Shown here in pieces: positions 14,135-22,980 of a DNA stretch of 35,476 bases. Location of the stretch: assembly GCA_034111045.1 (NCBI GenBank), contig JAWUYA010000009.1, forward strand, positions 1-35,476. Reading direction: 5' to 3'. The notes below the pieces were generated by a model. It did no database searches. It had not been told where the DNA came from and was given only the letters and a program-made list of their open reading frames with translations. The first letter of the stretch is position 1. Every line of letters starts with the position of its first letter. The DNA is from JALJPB01 sp034111045. Its GTDB lineage: Bacteria; Pseudomonadota; Gammaproteobacteria; Enterobacterales; Alteromonadaceae. The position numbers and the translations under genes were made by a program.

Positions 14135-16519
14135 TCAAAAATTCATTCTAAATTGCACACCAAAATAGCGGTCTGCATCGCGAGGGACTTGATAACGGAA
14201 ACCATCGCCACTGTAACTAGTGAAAAACTGTTCATCGGTTAAGTTTTTCCCAATTAATGAAATACGATACATGTCTTCGTCGAATGAAAAACCAACGCTG
14301 GCATTTAATAAGGCATAATCAGGCAATTGCACCGCGGGGCTAAATTCACCGGTATTACTAGGTAAGGTCGCTACCTGCTCATCGGTGTAAACATAAGTCG
14401 CATTCCAGAAAATGTTCATATAACCTAATTCAGACACGTAGTCGGCGGTTAATGAATATTTTAAATCGGGTGAAAATGGTACATCTAAACCTGAACGGTC
14501 AGTACAATCTTCCCCTACCGGACAGAAAAACTCATCAATTTCAGCATCTATTTTAGATAACCCACCTGAGAGGGTAAAATTATCTGACGCTTGCCAAACA
14601 AAGTCAAATTCAAAACCTTGGGTTGACACATTACCCGCATTGGTTAAACGCGTGATTGTTGCACCGGTAGAATTGTCAAAGTTATTGGCCTGAAATCCTT
14701 CAATTTCAGTTCTGAAAATCGCAGCGTTAAACATAAAATCATGAGACGCATACTTATACCCTAACTCATAGGCATCAGACGTTTCTTCTGAAATAGGCAA
14801 GGTGTCATTGACCCCCATATTATAAAAAACATTAAAGCCTGGCCCTTTATAACCCTGCGAATAAGTGCTGTATACCATTCCGGCATCACCTAAATTGTAC
14901 TGGCCACCTAATTTAATTGAGGTGTTGGTGTTACTAGTACCACCAGAAAAGTTGGTGTTTTCGGTCGCCGGTTTTACACCAACAGCTCGTCGGCCATAGG
15001 GGTCATTACTGACGCGAGTATGAGTAAAGTCGATTTGATCATCAGTATAACGTGCACCAAAAAGTAACGTAAAATCATCAGTGAAATGATATTTACCATC
15101 ACCAAATAACGCCCAGTTGGTAAACTCTGTGTTCATGTAAGCCGTTGCGCTTAGGATATCATTGGCATTACAGCTTAAGCCTTCACTGAGAATAAACGCT
15201 TCAATTTGTTCGTCACTAGGGTTTTCAATATCGGCTTCAGTATTTAAATAATGACTGATCGCTTGGTTGAACTGGCCATTATTATCTTGACAACTGGCAT
15301 CACGAGTAAAATTTCGTTCGGAGTCCATTTTCCAAAAGAAAGCCCCTGCTTGCCACACCAGTTTTTCTCCTACCGGCGAGGCAATTCTCACTTCTTGAGA
15401 AAATTGGCGCCATGTTTGAGGCCCCACATCATGCAACTGAAAAGGAACACCAAACACCTTTTCTGAAGAGTCACCAGCAATTGAGGTAAAGTCGCCTTCG
15501 CGATACTCAATGTTTTCCCACTCACGGTAAGCGGTAATTGAGGTAAAAGTATAGTCGCCAAAGTCTTTATCAAACTGCATCGAAAATGCGGTATTGTTAT
15601 CTATAGTGCTTGACTCAAAATCATGATCAATTTTCCGTTGATTTAAATCAAAGTCGGCCACACCATCAACCACACCGTTACTATTAGGCGCAGCCGCTGA
15701 GTTAGGGTTACGGCCACTGGGTAAACCTTCAATGTCGGCACAACAATCACTGTTTGATTCAGAATTTTCAAATATAAATAACATTTTTGAATCATTCGAC
15801 AATTCAACATCTAACATGGCTCTAAAGCCTTGTTTATCATAACCATTAACCTGTTCGTTATTATATACATTGAACAGGTTTCCGTCATAGGCTGATTGTG
15901 TAGCAATAAAACTGCCGGCGGCTTTGTCCGTAATTTGCCCTTGTATTTTACCTTTTAGGCGATACTCATTACCTTGAAATAGGGTCGCCTCCAACATCCC
16001 TTCTGTTTCTCCAGAAGGTCGTTTAGTGATAATATTGACAACCCCTGCAGAGGCATTTTTACCGAATAAAGTCCCTTGAGGACCTCGTAATACTTCAATG
16101 CGCTCTAAGTCATACAAATCGGTAAACGCTTGACCTGAACGGCCTAAAACCACGCCATCTACCACTGTTGACACACTAGGCTCGGCAGCGACACTAAAAG
16201 AAATGGTCCCTATTCCCCTAACCGTTACCGCTGAATTTCGGCTGGTGGTGCCTTTTTTGAAACTTACCGACGGCGACAAGCTTTGTAAGCTTTCAAAACT
16301 ACTTGAAAAGGCATTATTTATTTGATCACCACTAATAACAGATACTGCTATGGGTACTTCTGACAATCGTTCAGTACGCTTTTGTGCGGTAACGGTTATT
16401 TTTTCTAAATCTTTGTCATCTTTCGCTACTTCTGCCAATACCGGTGCTGCGAAAGTGGTAATGGTTAATGCTGATAAAATTGCCATAGACAATTTATTTC
16501 TAGATCTGTTGTTGATCAT
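14135..16519 (-). CDS. TonB-dependent outer-membrane receptor of the sugar locus
   Basis: This encodes 794 residues. The signal peptide is about residues 1-29 (ending PVLAEVA). A TonB-box-like stretch LEKITVTAQKR follows, then the plug domain with VDGVVLGRSG and IEVLRGPQGTLFGKNASAGV, both standard plug motifs. A long beta-barrel ends in a C-terminal aromatic (FRMNF), as outer-membrane proteins do. It imports a substrate too large or scarce for porins, using TonB energy. It is not an obvious siderophore receptor, and its neighbours (GH31, symporter, GntR) point to a sugar or sugar glycoside. It is transcribed alone. The 18-bp GntR-site candidate lies 153 bases upstream, and a tandem repeat lies in the leader. 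Confidence 0.93.
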   Translation of the reverse strand: MINNRSRNKLSMAILSALTITTFAAPVLAEVAKDDKDLEKITVTAQKRTERLSEVPIAVSVISGDQINNAFSSSFESLQSLSPSVSFKKGTTSRNSAVTVRGIGTISFSVAAEPSVSTVVDGVVLGRSGQAFTDLYDLERIEVLRGPQGTLFGKNASAGVVNIITKRPSGETEGMLEATLFQGNEYRLKGKIQGQITDKAAGSFIATQSAYDGNLFNVYNNEQVNGYDKQGFRAMLDVELSNDSKMLFIFENSESNSDCCADIEGLPSGRNPNSAAAPNSNGVVDGVADFDLNQRKIDHDFESSTIDNNTAFSMQFDKDFGDYTFTSITAYREWENIEYREGDFTSIAGDSSEKVFGVPFQLHDVGPQTWRQFSQEVRIASPVGEKLVWQAGAFFWKMDSERNFTRDASCQDNNGQFNQAISHYLNTEADIENPSDEQIEAFILSEGLSCNANDILSATAYMNTEFTNWALFGDGKYHFTDDFTLLFGARYTDDQIDFTHTRVSNDPYGRRAVGVKPATENTNFSGGTSNTNTSIKLGGQYNLGDAGMVYSTYSQGYKGPGFNVFYNMGVNDTLPISEETSDAYELGYKYASHDFMFNAAIFRTEIEGFQANNFDNSTGATITRLTNAGNVSTQGFEFDFVWQASDNFTLSGGLSKIDAEIDEFFCPVGEDCTDRSGLDVPFSPDLKYSLTADYVSELGYMNIFWNATYVYTDEQVATLPSNTGEFSPAVQLPDYALLNASVGFSFDEDMYRISLIGKNLTDEQFFTSYSGDGFRYQVPRDADRYFGVQFRMNF

Positions 16520-16534
16520 GTTATCTCCCCACAG

Positions 16535-16580
16535 TTTTTATGTTTAATTTTTTATGTTTACTTTTTTATGTTTACTTTTT
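16535..16580. repeat. 14-bp tandem repeat in the receptor leader
   Basis: TTTTTTATGTTTAC-like units are repeated about three times, with a partial fourth, just upstream of the receptor start codon. On the transcribed (minus) strand the units read GTAAACATAAAAAA. It could be a site of slippage that alters expression. Confidence 0.75.
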
Positions 16581-16671
16581 TCATGCGATAGTAAATTTTT
16601 ATCTATTTTCTGTTGAAAATTTGCTCGTTTTCATTATTTACAATACACAGATAAAACTGATAAGACAACTA

Positions 16672-16689
16672 ATATCTTATATAAGACAT
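16672..16689 (-). promoter_or_regulatory. Candidate GntR operator, TonB receptor promoter
   Basis: On the minus strand this reads ATGTCTTATATAAGATAT; the perfect inner palindrome is TCTTATATAAGA. The same 18-mer occurs at 20731-20748. An extra half site GATAAGACAA lies just beside it (16659-16668). It contains a -10-like TAAGAT in the direction of the receptor gene. Confidence 0.75.
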
Positions 16690-16797
16690 CTTTTAACAAA
16701 TAACCAATTAAAACAGTATGTTATTATTTGTTCGTGGTCTTTTTTATAAAAAAACATGAAAAGTAGCACAAGCCTTTTTCCCCTTTTATTACAGACT

Positions 16798-16816
16798 AAA
16801 GGGGTAATACCCCTTT
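16798..16816 (-). terminator. Hairpin after the symporter gene, possible terminator
   Basis: AAAGGGGTA and TACCCCTTT form a tight inverted repeat 19 bases after the symporter stop codon. The following T-tract on the minus strand is poor, so termination may be partial. Confidence 0.45.
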
Positions 16817-16834
16817 ATCGCGGCTTATCCTGTT

Positions 16835-18565
16835 TTAAATATTAGCCGCTGTTTTTAAACTACGCGCGTATGACTTGTTCCACTTCTTTAGCATCAGTAC
16901 ACATAAAATAGTGTTGATGGTAAAAAGAATAATAATACTCGACCAGAACATTGAACTGAGTCCGCCAACCAGTCCAATCGGTGAAAAGAGAATATATAGG
17001 GCAATAATTAGCGAGACTAAGGTGCTCGCCACCGGCAATGAATACTTCCATGGTTCTAAAGAAACCGTCGAGGTGGCGGTGTAAACTGTACGACTTTTTC
17101 TTGGCATAAACGCACCAATAATCAACATAATAGCGACTTCAATGACAAATAAAATCGCGTATATATGAATGAAATTAACGTCAATATCAATAATGAATTT
17201 TAAGGTTGCGTAGGCGATGATGTGAAATATGATGACAACTTTAGCCGCTAATGCCGGTACGTGAGCGGTGAAGAAACCCACTAAAACAATGGTAATAACA
17301 GGTATGTTGTAAAAACCGGTGAATATACGAATTATTTGCCATAACCCTTCAGGGGCAAACATTAATAGCGGAGCAACAATAAATGAGAATAAGGCAATCG
17401 CAATACTGGCTATTTTTGCCACACGGATCAGCTGTTTATCAGATACCTTGTCTTTTTTAAAGGGCATATAAATATCTAAACAAAACAAGGTGGCGGCACT
17501 ATTAAGCAGCGAATTAAAGGAACTAAAAACTGTTCCTAGCAATACCGCAAGAAAGAAACCAGACAGATAAACGGGCAATACATCTTTGACTAATTGAGGG
17601 TAAGCCAAATCGAATGATTGTAATGTTGTGCCTTCATATAAATGAAAAGCAATAACACCGGGTACCATCATGAGAAAAGGCACTAACAGTTTAAAATAGC
17701 CTGAGAGTAACACCCCTTTTTGTCCTTCAGCCAAATTCTTTGCACCTAGGGTGCGTTGTATTACATATTGATTGGTACACCAATAAAATAGGTTGGCGAA
17801 AATCATCCCGGTAAATATGGTGCCAAAGGGTACTGGGTCGTCAGGGGCACCAATCGCATTGAGTTTTTCGGTATGTGTTGTCATCACAATATTAACACCG
17901 GCGCTAATATCGCCGCTCCCTAGCAGTGAAAAACCTAATACCGGGACTAAAATGCCAATAATGAGTAAACCGACACCGTTTAAGGTATCAGATACGGCAA
18001 CCGCTTTCAGCCCGCCAAAGATAGCGTAAAGGGCGCCAACACTGCCAACAACGACTATGGTAACAACCAGACTTAACTCATAACTGGTGCCCAGTAATTC
18101 AGGGATATCAAATAAACGTAATACCGCAACAGAGCCTGCATATAAGACCGAAGGAATGGTCACTAAACCATAACCGACCATAAATAACACCACTGTCATC
18201 CGTCTGACCGAGTCGTCAAATCGAGATTTTAAAAATTCAGGTAATGTCGTAAATGCCCCAGCTAAGTATCGGGGTAAAAAATATAACGCCATCACAATAG
18301 TAGCGATACCCGCAGTGACCTCCCATGCCATGGCACTCAGGTTATACATATAGGCAGAGCCATTTAAGCCAATAAGCTGTTCAGCTGAAAGGTTAGTTAA
18401 CAGCATAGAGCCTGCAATAAAAGTGCCCGTTAACCCACGGCCCGCAAGAAAATAGCCATCTTTTGAGTCGACCTCACCTTTGGTTTTTTGGTAGGAGATC
18501 CAGGCGACAATGCCCATAAAAAAAATGCATGATACCAAGGTAGTAATAAGTTGTTCTACTGACAT
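16835..18565 (-). CDS. Sodium:solute symporter (SSS family)
   Basis: This encodes 576 residues with about 14 hydrophobic helices. It begins with the SSS pattern (IAWISYQKTKG, DGYFLAGRGLTGTFIAGSM) and has the sodium-site region LLTNLSAEQLIGLNGSAY in the second helix. FGGLKAVAVSDTLNGVGLLI and YWCTNQYVIQRTLGAKN are signatures of the sugar-transporting SGLT/YidK-like branch. It brings the substrate across the inner membrane with sodium. It lies 39 bases after the GH31 gene on the same strand, so the two form one operon. Because the GH31 enzyme has no signal peptide, the intact glycoside is probably the transported form. Confidence 0.93.
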   Translation of the reverse strand: MSVEQLITTLVSCIFFMGIVAWISYQKTKGEVDSKDGYFLAGRGLTGTFIAGSMLLTNLSAEQLIGLNGSAYMYNLSAMAWEVTAGIATIVMALYFLPRYLAGAFTTLPEFLKSRFDDSVRRMTVVLFMVGYGLVTIPSVLYAGSVAVLRLFDIPELLGTSYELSLVVTIVVVGSVGALYAIFGGLKAVAVSDTLNGVGLLIIGILVPVLGFSLLGSGDISAGVNIVMTTHTEKLNAIGAPDDPVPFGTIFTGMIFANLFYWCTNQYVIQRTLGAKNLAEGQKGVLLSGYFKLLVPFLMMVPGVIAFHLYEGTTLQSFDLAYPQLVKDVLPVYLSGFFLAVLLGTVFSSFNSLLNSAATLFCLDIYMPFKKDKVSDKQLIRVAKIASIAIALFSFIVAPLLMFAPEGLWQIIRIFTGFYNIPVITIVLVGFFTAHVPALAAKVVIIFHIIAYATLKFIIDIDVNFIHIYAILFVIEVAIMLIIGAFMPRKSRTVYTATSTVSLEPWKYSLPVASTLVSLIIALYILFSPIGLVGGLSSMFWSSIIILFTINTILCVLMLKKWNKSYARSLKTAANI

Positions 18566-18604
18566 ATATGTTAAGTCCCCATCGTTCTATATTTTATTTT
18601 TATA

Positions 18605-20692
18605 TTAAGGCCAATAGCCAATAATGTTTTCAATATTGTCAAGTTGCCCGGTATATTCGACACTCGGCCCTAATGCGATTTTTTTACCTTTTTGAACAAA
18701 TATCGCCATTTGGTCAAGCGCTAACGTTAAACAATGCACCTGGGAGCCTTCAAATTCTTGATTGGTGTGTAAGCCCTTTTCGCCATTGAACATAAGCCAT
18801 TGGCCTTTGGGTAAATAAAACGTCACTTCACCACCGGGTTGTAAACAAGGAACAACCAAAATATCGTCACCAAACATGTATTGGTCTTCAAAATGCCACG
18901 CGGCTTTATCGTCTGGAAAGGCTAATACCATGGCGCGTTGCACTGGCAGTCCGGTTTTTGTCGCCTGCTTCATGGTGTTTTTTAAATAGGGCAGTAATTG
19001 ATAACGTAGCGCTAATGCTTTGTTTGCCGCCAACTCAGCTTCTTTACCATATGTCCAAGGTTCACGTTGGCCAATACCGTGTAATCGCAGATGAGCTGAA
19101 AAAACACTGGCTTGTAGCCAACGGACAAAAAGCTCGGTGTCTCGAGTGTCTTTATAAAATCCGCCAACATCTGTCGCATAAAAGGGTGAGCCCGATAGCC
19201 CCCACGATAAGCCGCCACGTAAGCTGGCCGCCAAGCCACCCCAGTCAGCTTGCGGATCGCCTCCCCATTGGGCAGGATAACATTGAGAGCCGGTCCATGC
19301 CGAACGACTAAAAAGAAAAGGCCCATTTTTACTATACAGCTGTGCCGCTTCATACACACATCGGTTATAAAGTAAGGTGTAAACATTGTGTAAGGCATCA
19401 CCACTTTCACCATTAGATGCCAGCATATTGTTGTCTTCAATCTGTTCACCAAAGTCAGCTTTGATCATATCTATGCCTAAATCAAAGAGCGGTTTGTGGC
19501 TGTCTCGCCAAAATGCGTATGCGTCGGGGTGGGTAAAATCTAAAATGCCTGATTGCGGTAATGGCGTGAGTACTTCGCCAAAAGCGCTCATATCCCAATC
19601 ATATTGATAGGCGTTACCGGTGCGCTTGTCTTTAATGAGCCAACCTTTGCTTGCTAATTCTTCAAAGAGTGGGTTGTTGATTGATATCATGGGATATTCC
19701 CAAATACATATCTTAAAATTCATGGCTTTAAGTTCAGCTATTACCGCGGCAGGGTTTTCATAGCGACTTTTATCCCATTCAAAGGCAAACCGAGAATCAG
19801 TATCTTGCCAGGCTCGACCGTCTAGGGTGATAACGTCACAGGGCATGTGATGTTCACGCACCGCTTTGGCCGTGGCTAGTAATTCAGGCACGTCTTTATA
19901 ATAAGCTTTAGATAATATTACCCCTAAACTCCAATCAGGAGGTGTGGGCGCTTTGCCTGTTAACTGGGTGTAGGCGTCTATTATTTCTGCCCCAGACGGC
20001 GCCGCCAAAATAAATAAATCTAGGCAGTAGTCTTCAACCAATATCCCGTAGGAACGTTGTGACCAAGGGGCATAGCCGACACCTTGCGTGACCGGTGCCG
20101 GAGTATGAACAAATACCCCCCAGCCATTTGGACTCCAAGAAAATGGCACATTTTTATACGATATTTCGGCATTCACCCCTAATGCGTCATGATTATAACA
20201 ACGAATGAGTTGGCCACGTTTATCGAGTTTCCCCCATTTTTCGCCTAAACCATAAACTGGCTCACTCGAGCCTAATTCAAGCGAAATAAACCAGCCATCA
20301 TCTACTTTTGCTAAAGGGGGGAGACGAAATTCGCGGACAAAATGGCCATCTTTTGGGGTCCGTTGCACAAGTTTGTTGTTCTTGTGTAAGGTAAAGTTAA
20401 AAGGCGAATGTTCAATAGCTAAGGTGTAGCTTTGGCTTTTAATAATGGTGCTGTTGGCAGAAAAAGTGACTGACACTGGCTGAGTAGCAGGAACAGATTT
20501 TAGCATTTGATAGTCAAAGTTACGCTTCTGACCTATCTCAAATCGCACACCAATCGCTAACACCGAGACGATTAAATGTCCGTGCTCGGTGGGTAATGTT
20601 ACTTGATTATTTTCTGCTAATGCCCCTACACCAATAATAGAAAGCTGTGGGATATTGTTCCACAAAGGAATGTTTACAGAAAAACCTGACAT
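18605..20692 (-). CDS. Cytoplasmic GH31 family alpha-glycosidase
   Basis: 695 residues from the ATG at 20692, chosen because TTGAGG lies just upstream; a TTG at 20704 would extend it by four residues. There is no signal peptide. The nucleophile Asp413 lies in MIKADFGEQIED, and the likely acid/base Asp479 in WGGDPQADWGG. The rest of the catalytic barrel (LLATAKAVREHHMPCDVITLDG, FEWDKSRYENP, LHGIGQREPWTYG) resembles alpha-xylosidase YicI. An arginine (about residue 301, in DSRFAFEWD) aligns by eye with the sulfonate-binding Arg of sulfoquinovosidase YihQ, whereas YihQ's nearby Trp is a Phe here. It retains the alpha-linkage and releases a sugar in the cytosol. Substrate: a xyloside, glucoside or sulfoquinovoside. 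The other locus genes favour the last, but the enzyme sequence alone does not decide. Confidence 0.92.
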   Translation of the reverse strand: MSGFSVNIPLWNNIPQLSIIGVGALAENNQVTLPTEHGHLIVSVLAIGVRFEIGQKRNFDYQMLKSVPATQPVSVTFSANSTIIKSQSYTLAIEHSPFNFTLHKNNKLVQRTPKDGHFVREFRLPPLAKVDDGWFISLELGSSEPVYGLGEKWGKLDKRGQLIRCYNHDALGVNAEISYKNVPFSWSPNGWGVFVHTPAPVTQGVGYAPWSQRSYGILVEDYCLDLFILAAPSGAEIIDAYTQLTGKAPTPPDWSLGVILSKAYYKDVPELLATAKAVREHHMPCDVITLDGRAWQDTDSRFAFEWDKSRYENPAAVIAELKAMNFKICIWEYPMISINNPLFEELASKGWLIKDKRTGNAYQYDWDMSAFGEVLTPLPQSGILDFTHPDAYAFWRDSHKPLFDLGIDMIKADFGEQIEDNNMLASNGESGDALHNVYTLLYNRCVYEAAQLYSKNGPFLFSRSAWTGSQCYPAQWGGDPQADWGGLAASLRGGLSWGLSGSPFYATDVGGFYKDTRDTELFVRWLQASVFSAHLRLHGIGQREPWTYGKEAELAANKALALRYQLLPYLKNTMKQATKTGLPVQRAMVLAFPDDKAAWHFEDQYMFGDDILVVPCLQPGGEVTFYLPKGQWLMFNGEKGLHTNQEFEGSQVHCLTLALDQMAIFVQKGKKIALGPSVEYTGQLDNIENIIGYWP

Positions 20693-20730
20693 AAAAAACC
20701 TCAATTAGAGAATAAAAAATTCAAAAAAAC

Positions 20731-20748
20731 ATATCTTATATAAGACAT
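20731..20748 (-). promoter_or_regulatory. Candidate GntR operator, GH31-symporter promoter
   Basis: This 18-mer is identical to the site before the receptor gene. On the minus strand it reads ATGTCTTATATAAGATAT, 38 bases before the GH31 start codon. It lies in the divergent region shared with the GntR gene, so autoregulation is possible. Confidence 0.8.
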
Positions 20749-20973
20749 AAAAGATACCCGTGTTATTAATGCGCTGTCAATATTTATTTCATAGATTAAA
20801 CATTTACATTGATAACTAATTTTATTAATCTGTAAAGTTATAATGTCAGTACTCGGTTACCTTGCTTTTTTAATGAAAATTGTGATGTGTCCTTGTTGTT
20901 GTAAAGCCTTACTTGCTAACCGTTATCGGTGATAGTGCGACGTAAACCGTCAAAATCAATTAAAAAGTTAACA

Positions 20974-21723
20974 ATGAAGAATAATAAATTCGAAAACAAG
21001 CTAAGTATTAATAGCCTTTCATATCAGCCTTTGTATCAACAGGTTAAAGAATATGTTACTCAGTTAATTGTAGAGCAACGTTGGCAGCCCGGTGATATGC
21101 TGCCCAGTGAATTTACCCTTGCTGATGAATTTAATGTTAGTCAGGGCACGGTGCGTAAAGCACTTAATGCCTTAACAGATGCCAACATACTCAGAAGAAA
21201 ACAAGGGGTGGGTACATTCGTTTCTGAACACACAGATCAGCATGCCTTGTATCGGTTTTTCCCGTTAGTGGCTGACGGAAAAAAACCCGAATTACCCATG
21301 TCCGAAACAATTTCTCGCAAAGTTGAATTTGCCAAGGGTGAGGTTGCTGAAAACCTTCAATTAAAAGAAACTGAGGAAGTTATTGTATTATCTCGCAAAA
21401 GAAATATAGACGGCGAGCTTTGTATACTAGAAGATATTTATTTACCGAAAAAATATTTCAACGGCTTAATGGAAGAACCTGAAATACCCCATACCCTTTA
21501 TCATTTTTATCAATCACATTACAGCCATACCGTACAAGATATTGCTGATAAAATAAAAGCGATTATTGTCTCTGACCTAGATGCAAAACAGCTGGGCATC
21601 AACAAAAATGAGCCGTTATTGATGTTTACTCGGTTAGCCAAGTCGTTAACGGGCAAGCTGATTGAGTACCGCATTACTCGTTGTCGTTCTGATCATTATC
21701 ATTATTTAGTCAGCTTATCCTAA
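20974..21723 (+). CDS. GntR-family regulator (HutC/UTRA type) of the sugar locus
   Basis: 249 residues from the ATG at 20974; a GTG at 20929 opens the same frame. The N-terminal winged helix-turn-helix is complete: YVTQLIVEQRWQPGDMLPSE, LADEFNVSQGTVRKALNAL and the wing RRKQGVGTFVSEH. The C-terminal 165 residues are a UTRA ligand domain (VIVLSRKRNIDGELCILEDI, EPLLMFTRLAKSLTGKLIEYR). It probably represses the three operator-bearing units and is released by a sugar or sugar phosphate. It is divergent from GH31 and lies between the two catabolic operons. The candidate operator TCTTATATAAGA is a symmetric A/T-rich palindrome of a kind expected for this subfamily. Confidence 0.92.
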   Translation: MKNNKFENKLSINSLSYQPLYQQVKEYVTQLIVEQRWQPGDMLPSEFTLADEFNVSQGTVRKALNALTDANILRRKQGVGTFVSEHTDQHALYRFFPLVADGKKPELPMSETISRKVEFAKGEVAENLQLKETEEVIVLSRKRNIDGELCILEDIYLPKKYFNGLMEEPEIPHTLYHFYQSHYSHTVQDIADKIKAIIVSDLDAKQLGINKNEPLLMFTRLAKSLTGKLIEYRITRCRSDHYHYLVSLS

Positions 21724-21941
21724 GCATAATGATACGCCTTTGGCTTCCCCTTGGTAAATTGTGTGGCTAACAGTAAACTTTGTATAGCCCTTTGTCCTAT
21801 TGAGCCTATTGAGGGCTGCCTATAACCGCTGCCGCTGCGATTACATTTTAGTGAAGTCGCGTTTTCCAGGATAGCCAATGACTCAATCTAAGCCAATTTA
21901 TATTTTTCATTGCCTCGACGCCCCCCGTATAGAAAAACTCA

Positions 21942-21971
21942 TTGACAAAACTTATGTCTTATATAAGATGT
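21942..21971 (+). promoter_or_regulatory. Promoter with overlapping GntR operator, reductase-dioxygenase-exporter operon
   Basis: The -35 TTGACA (21942-21947) and -10 TAAGAT are separated by 16 bases. The palindrome ATGTCTTATATAAGATGT (21954-21971) covers the spacer and -10, so a bound repressor would block the polymerase. It differs at one base from the minus-strand copies at 16672 and 20731. Confidence 0.85.
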
Positions 21972-22008
21972 ATTTGTATTTACCGATATAATTAACGTAG
22001 AGGCATTA

Positions 22009-22968
22009 ATGACTAACCAAGATGTTCAAAAAATAGGATTAGGGTTATGGAAAATTCCAAATTCGCAATGTGCAACCATTGTTTATAATGCCATTAAATT
22101 AGGTTATAGACATCTTGATAGTGCTTGTGACTACGGTAATGAAATTGAGGTCGGCCAGGGTATCGCTAAAGCCATAGCTGAAGGTATATGTAGCCGTGAA
22201 GAGTTACGTATTACCTCAAAACTTTGGAATACCTACCACAGTAAGGAACACGTTAAGCCCGCTTTAGAGAAATCATTAAAAGACTTAGGGCTCGATTATC
22301 TTGACTCATACTTGATCCATTTTCCTATCGCACAACCCTTTGTGCCGTTTGATAAAAGATACCCGCCTGAGTGGCTTTATGATCCTCAAGCCAGCGAACC
22401 CGAAATGAAAATAGCTGCAGTACCGCTATATGAAACATGGCATGCTATGGAAAGCTTGGTTAATGAAGGCTTAGTAAAAAGTATTGGTGTATGTAACTAC
22501 TCCTCAGGCTTATTGAATGATTTAATGGCATACGCCATCATTAAGCCTACTGAGATACAGATTGAGTCACATCCTTATTTAACACAAGAACGGTTGATTA
22601 AATTAGCCAAAAATTACGGTTTATCGGTAACCACTTTCTCTCCTTTAGGTGCCTTGTCCTACCTAGAACTACAAATGGCCGATGCCGGTGAATCAGTGCT
22701 TACACAGGCAGTTGTGCTTGGCGCAGCTAAACGACTAGAAAAAACCCCGGCACAAATAGTATTGCGTTGGGGTGTTCAACGTGGCTGCACCATCATTCCT
22801 AAGAGCAGTAAAATTGAACGCTTAAAAGAAAACATCGCTATTTTTGACTTTGCCCTATCAGAGCAAGAAATGACCGATATTTCAGCACTTAATCAAAACC
22901 GACGGTTTAATGACCCCGGCGATTTTTGTGCAGCGGCTTTCAATAAATTTTACCCGATATACGATTAG
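22009..22968 (+). CDS. Aldo/keto reductase, candidate sugar-aldehyde reductase
   Basis: This encodes 319 residues. The catalytic tetrad is intact: Asp37, Tyr42, Lys71, His104 with the spacing of AKR enzymes. IPKSSKIERLKENI (about residues 262-275) is the NADPH-phosphate-binding signature, as in xylose-reductase-type AKRs. A GAGG ribosome-binding site lies before the ATG. It is the first gene of a three-gene operon with a dioxygenase (12-base gap) and an exporter. In the proposed pathway it would reduce a 6-oxo-sugar, left by C-S bond cleavage, to the free sugar, like SmoB/SquF in sulfoquinovose degradation. An ordinary aldose reductase is the alternative. Confidence 0.92.
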   Translation: MTNQDVQKIGLGLWKIPNSQCATIVYNAIKLGYRHLDSACDYGNEIEVGQGIAKAIAEGICSREELRITSKLWNTYHSKEHVKPALEKSLKDLGLDYLDSYLIHFPIAQPFVPFDKRYPPEWLYDPQASEPEMKIAAVPLYETWHAMESLVNEGLVKSIGVCNYSSGLLNDLMAYAIIKPTEIQIESHPYLTQERLIKLAKNYGLSVTTFSPLGALSYLELQMADAGESVLTQAVVLGAAKRLEKTPAQIVLRWGVQRGCTIIPKSSKIERLKENIAIFDFALSEQEMTDISALNQNRRFNDPGDFCAAAFNKFYPIYD

Positions 22969-22980
22969 GAGAATTTTTTC

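Noticed and set aside
18605..20692. Firm naming of the GH31 gene as sulfoquinovosidase yihQ
   Set aside because: Most visible motifs are YicI-like and the Trp next to the Arg is missing; context alone does not justify the name.
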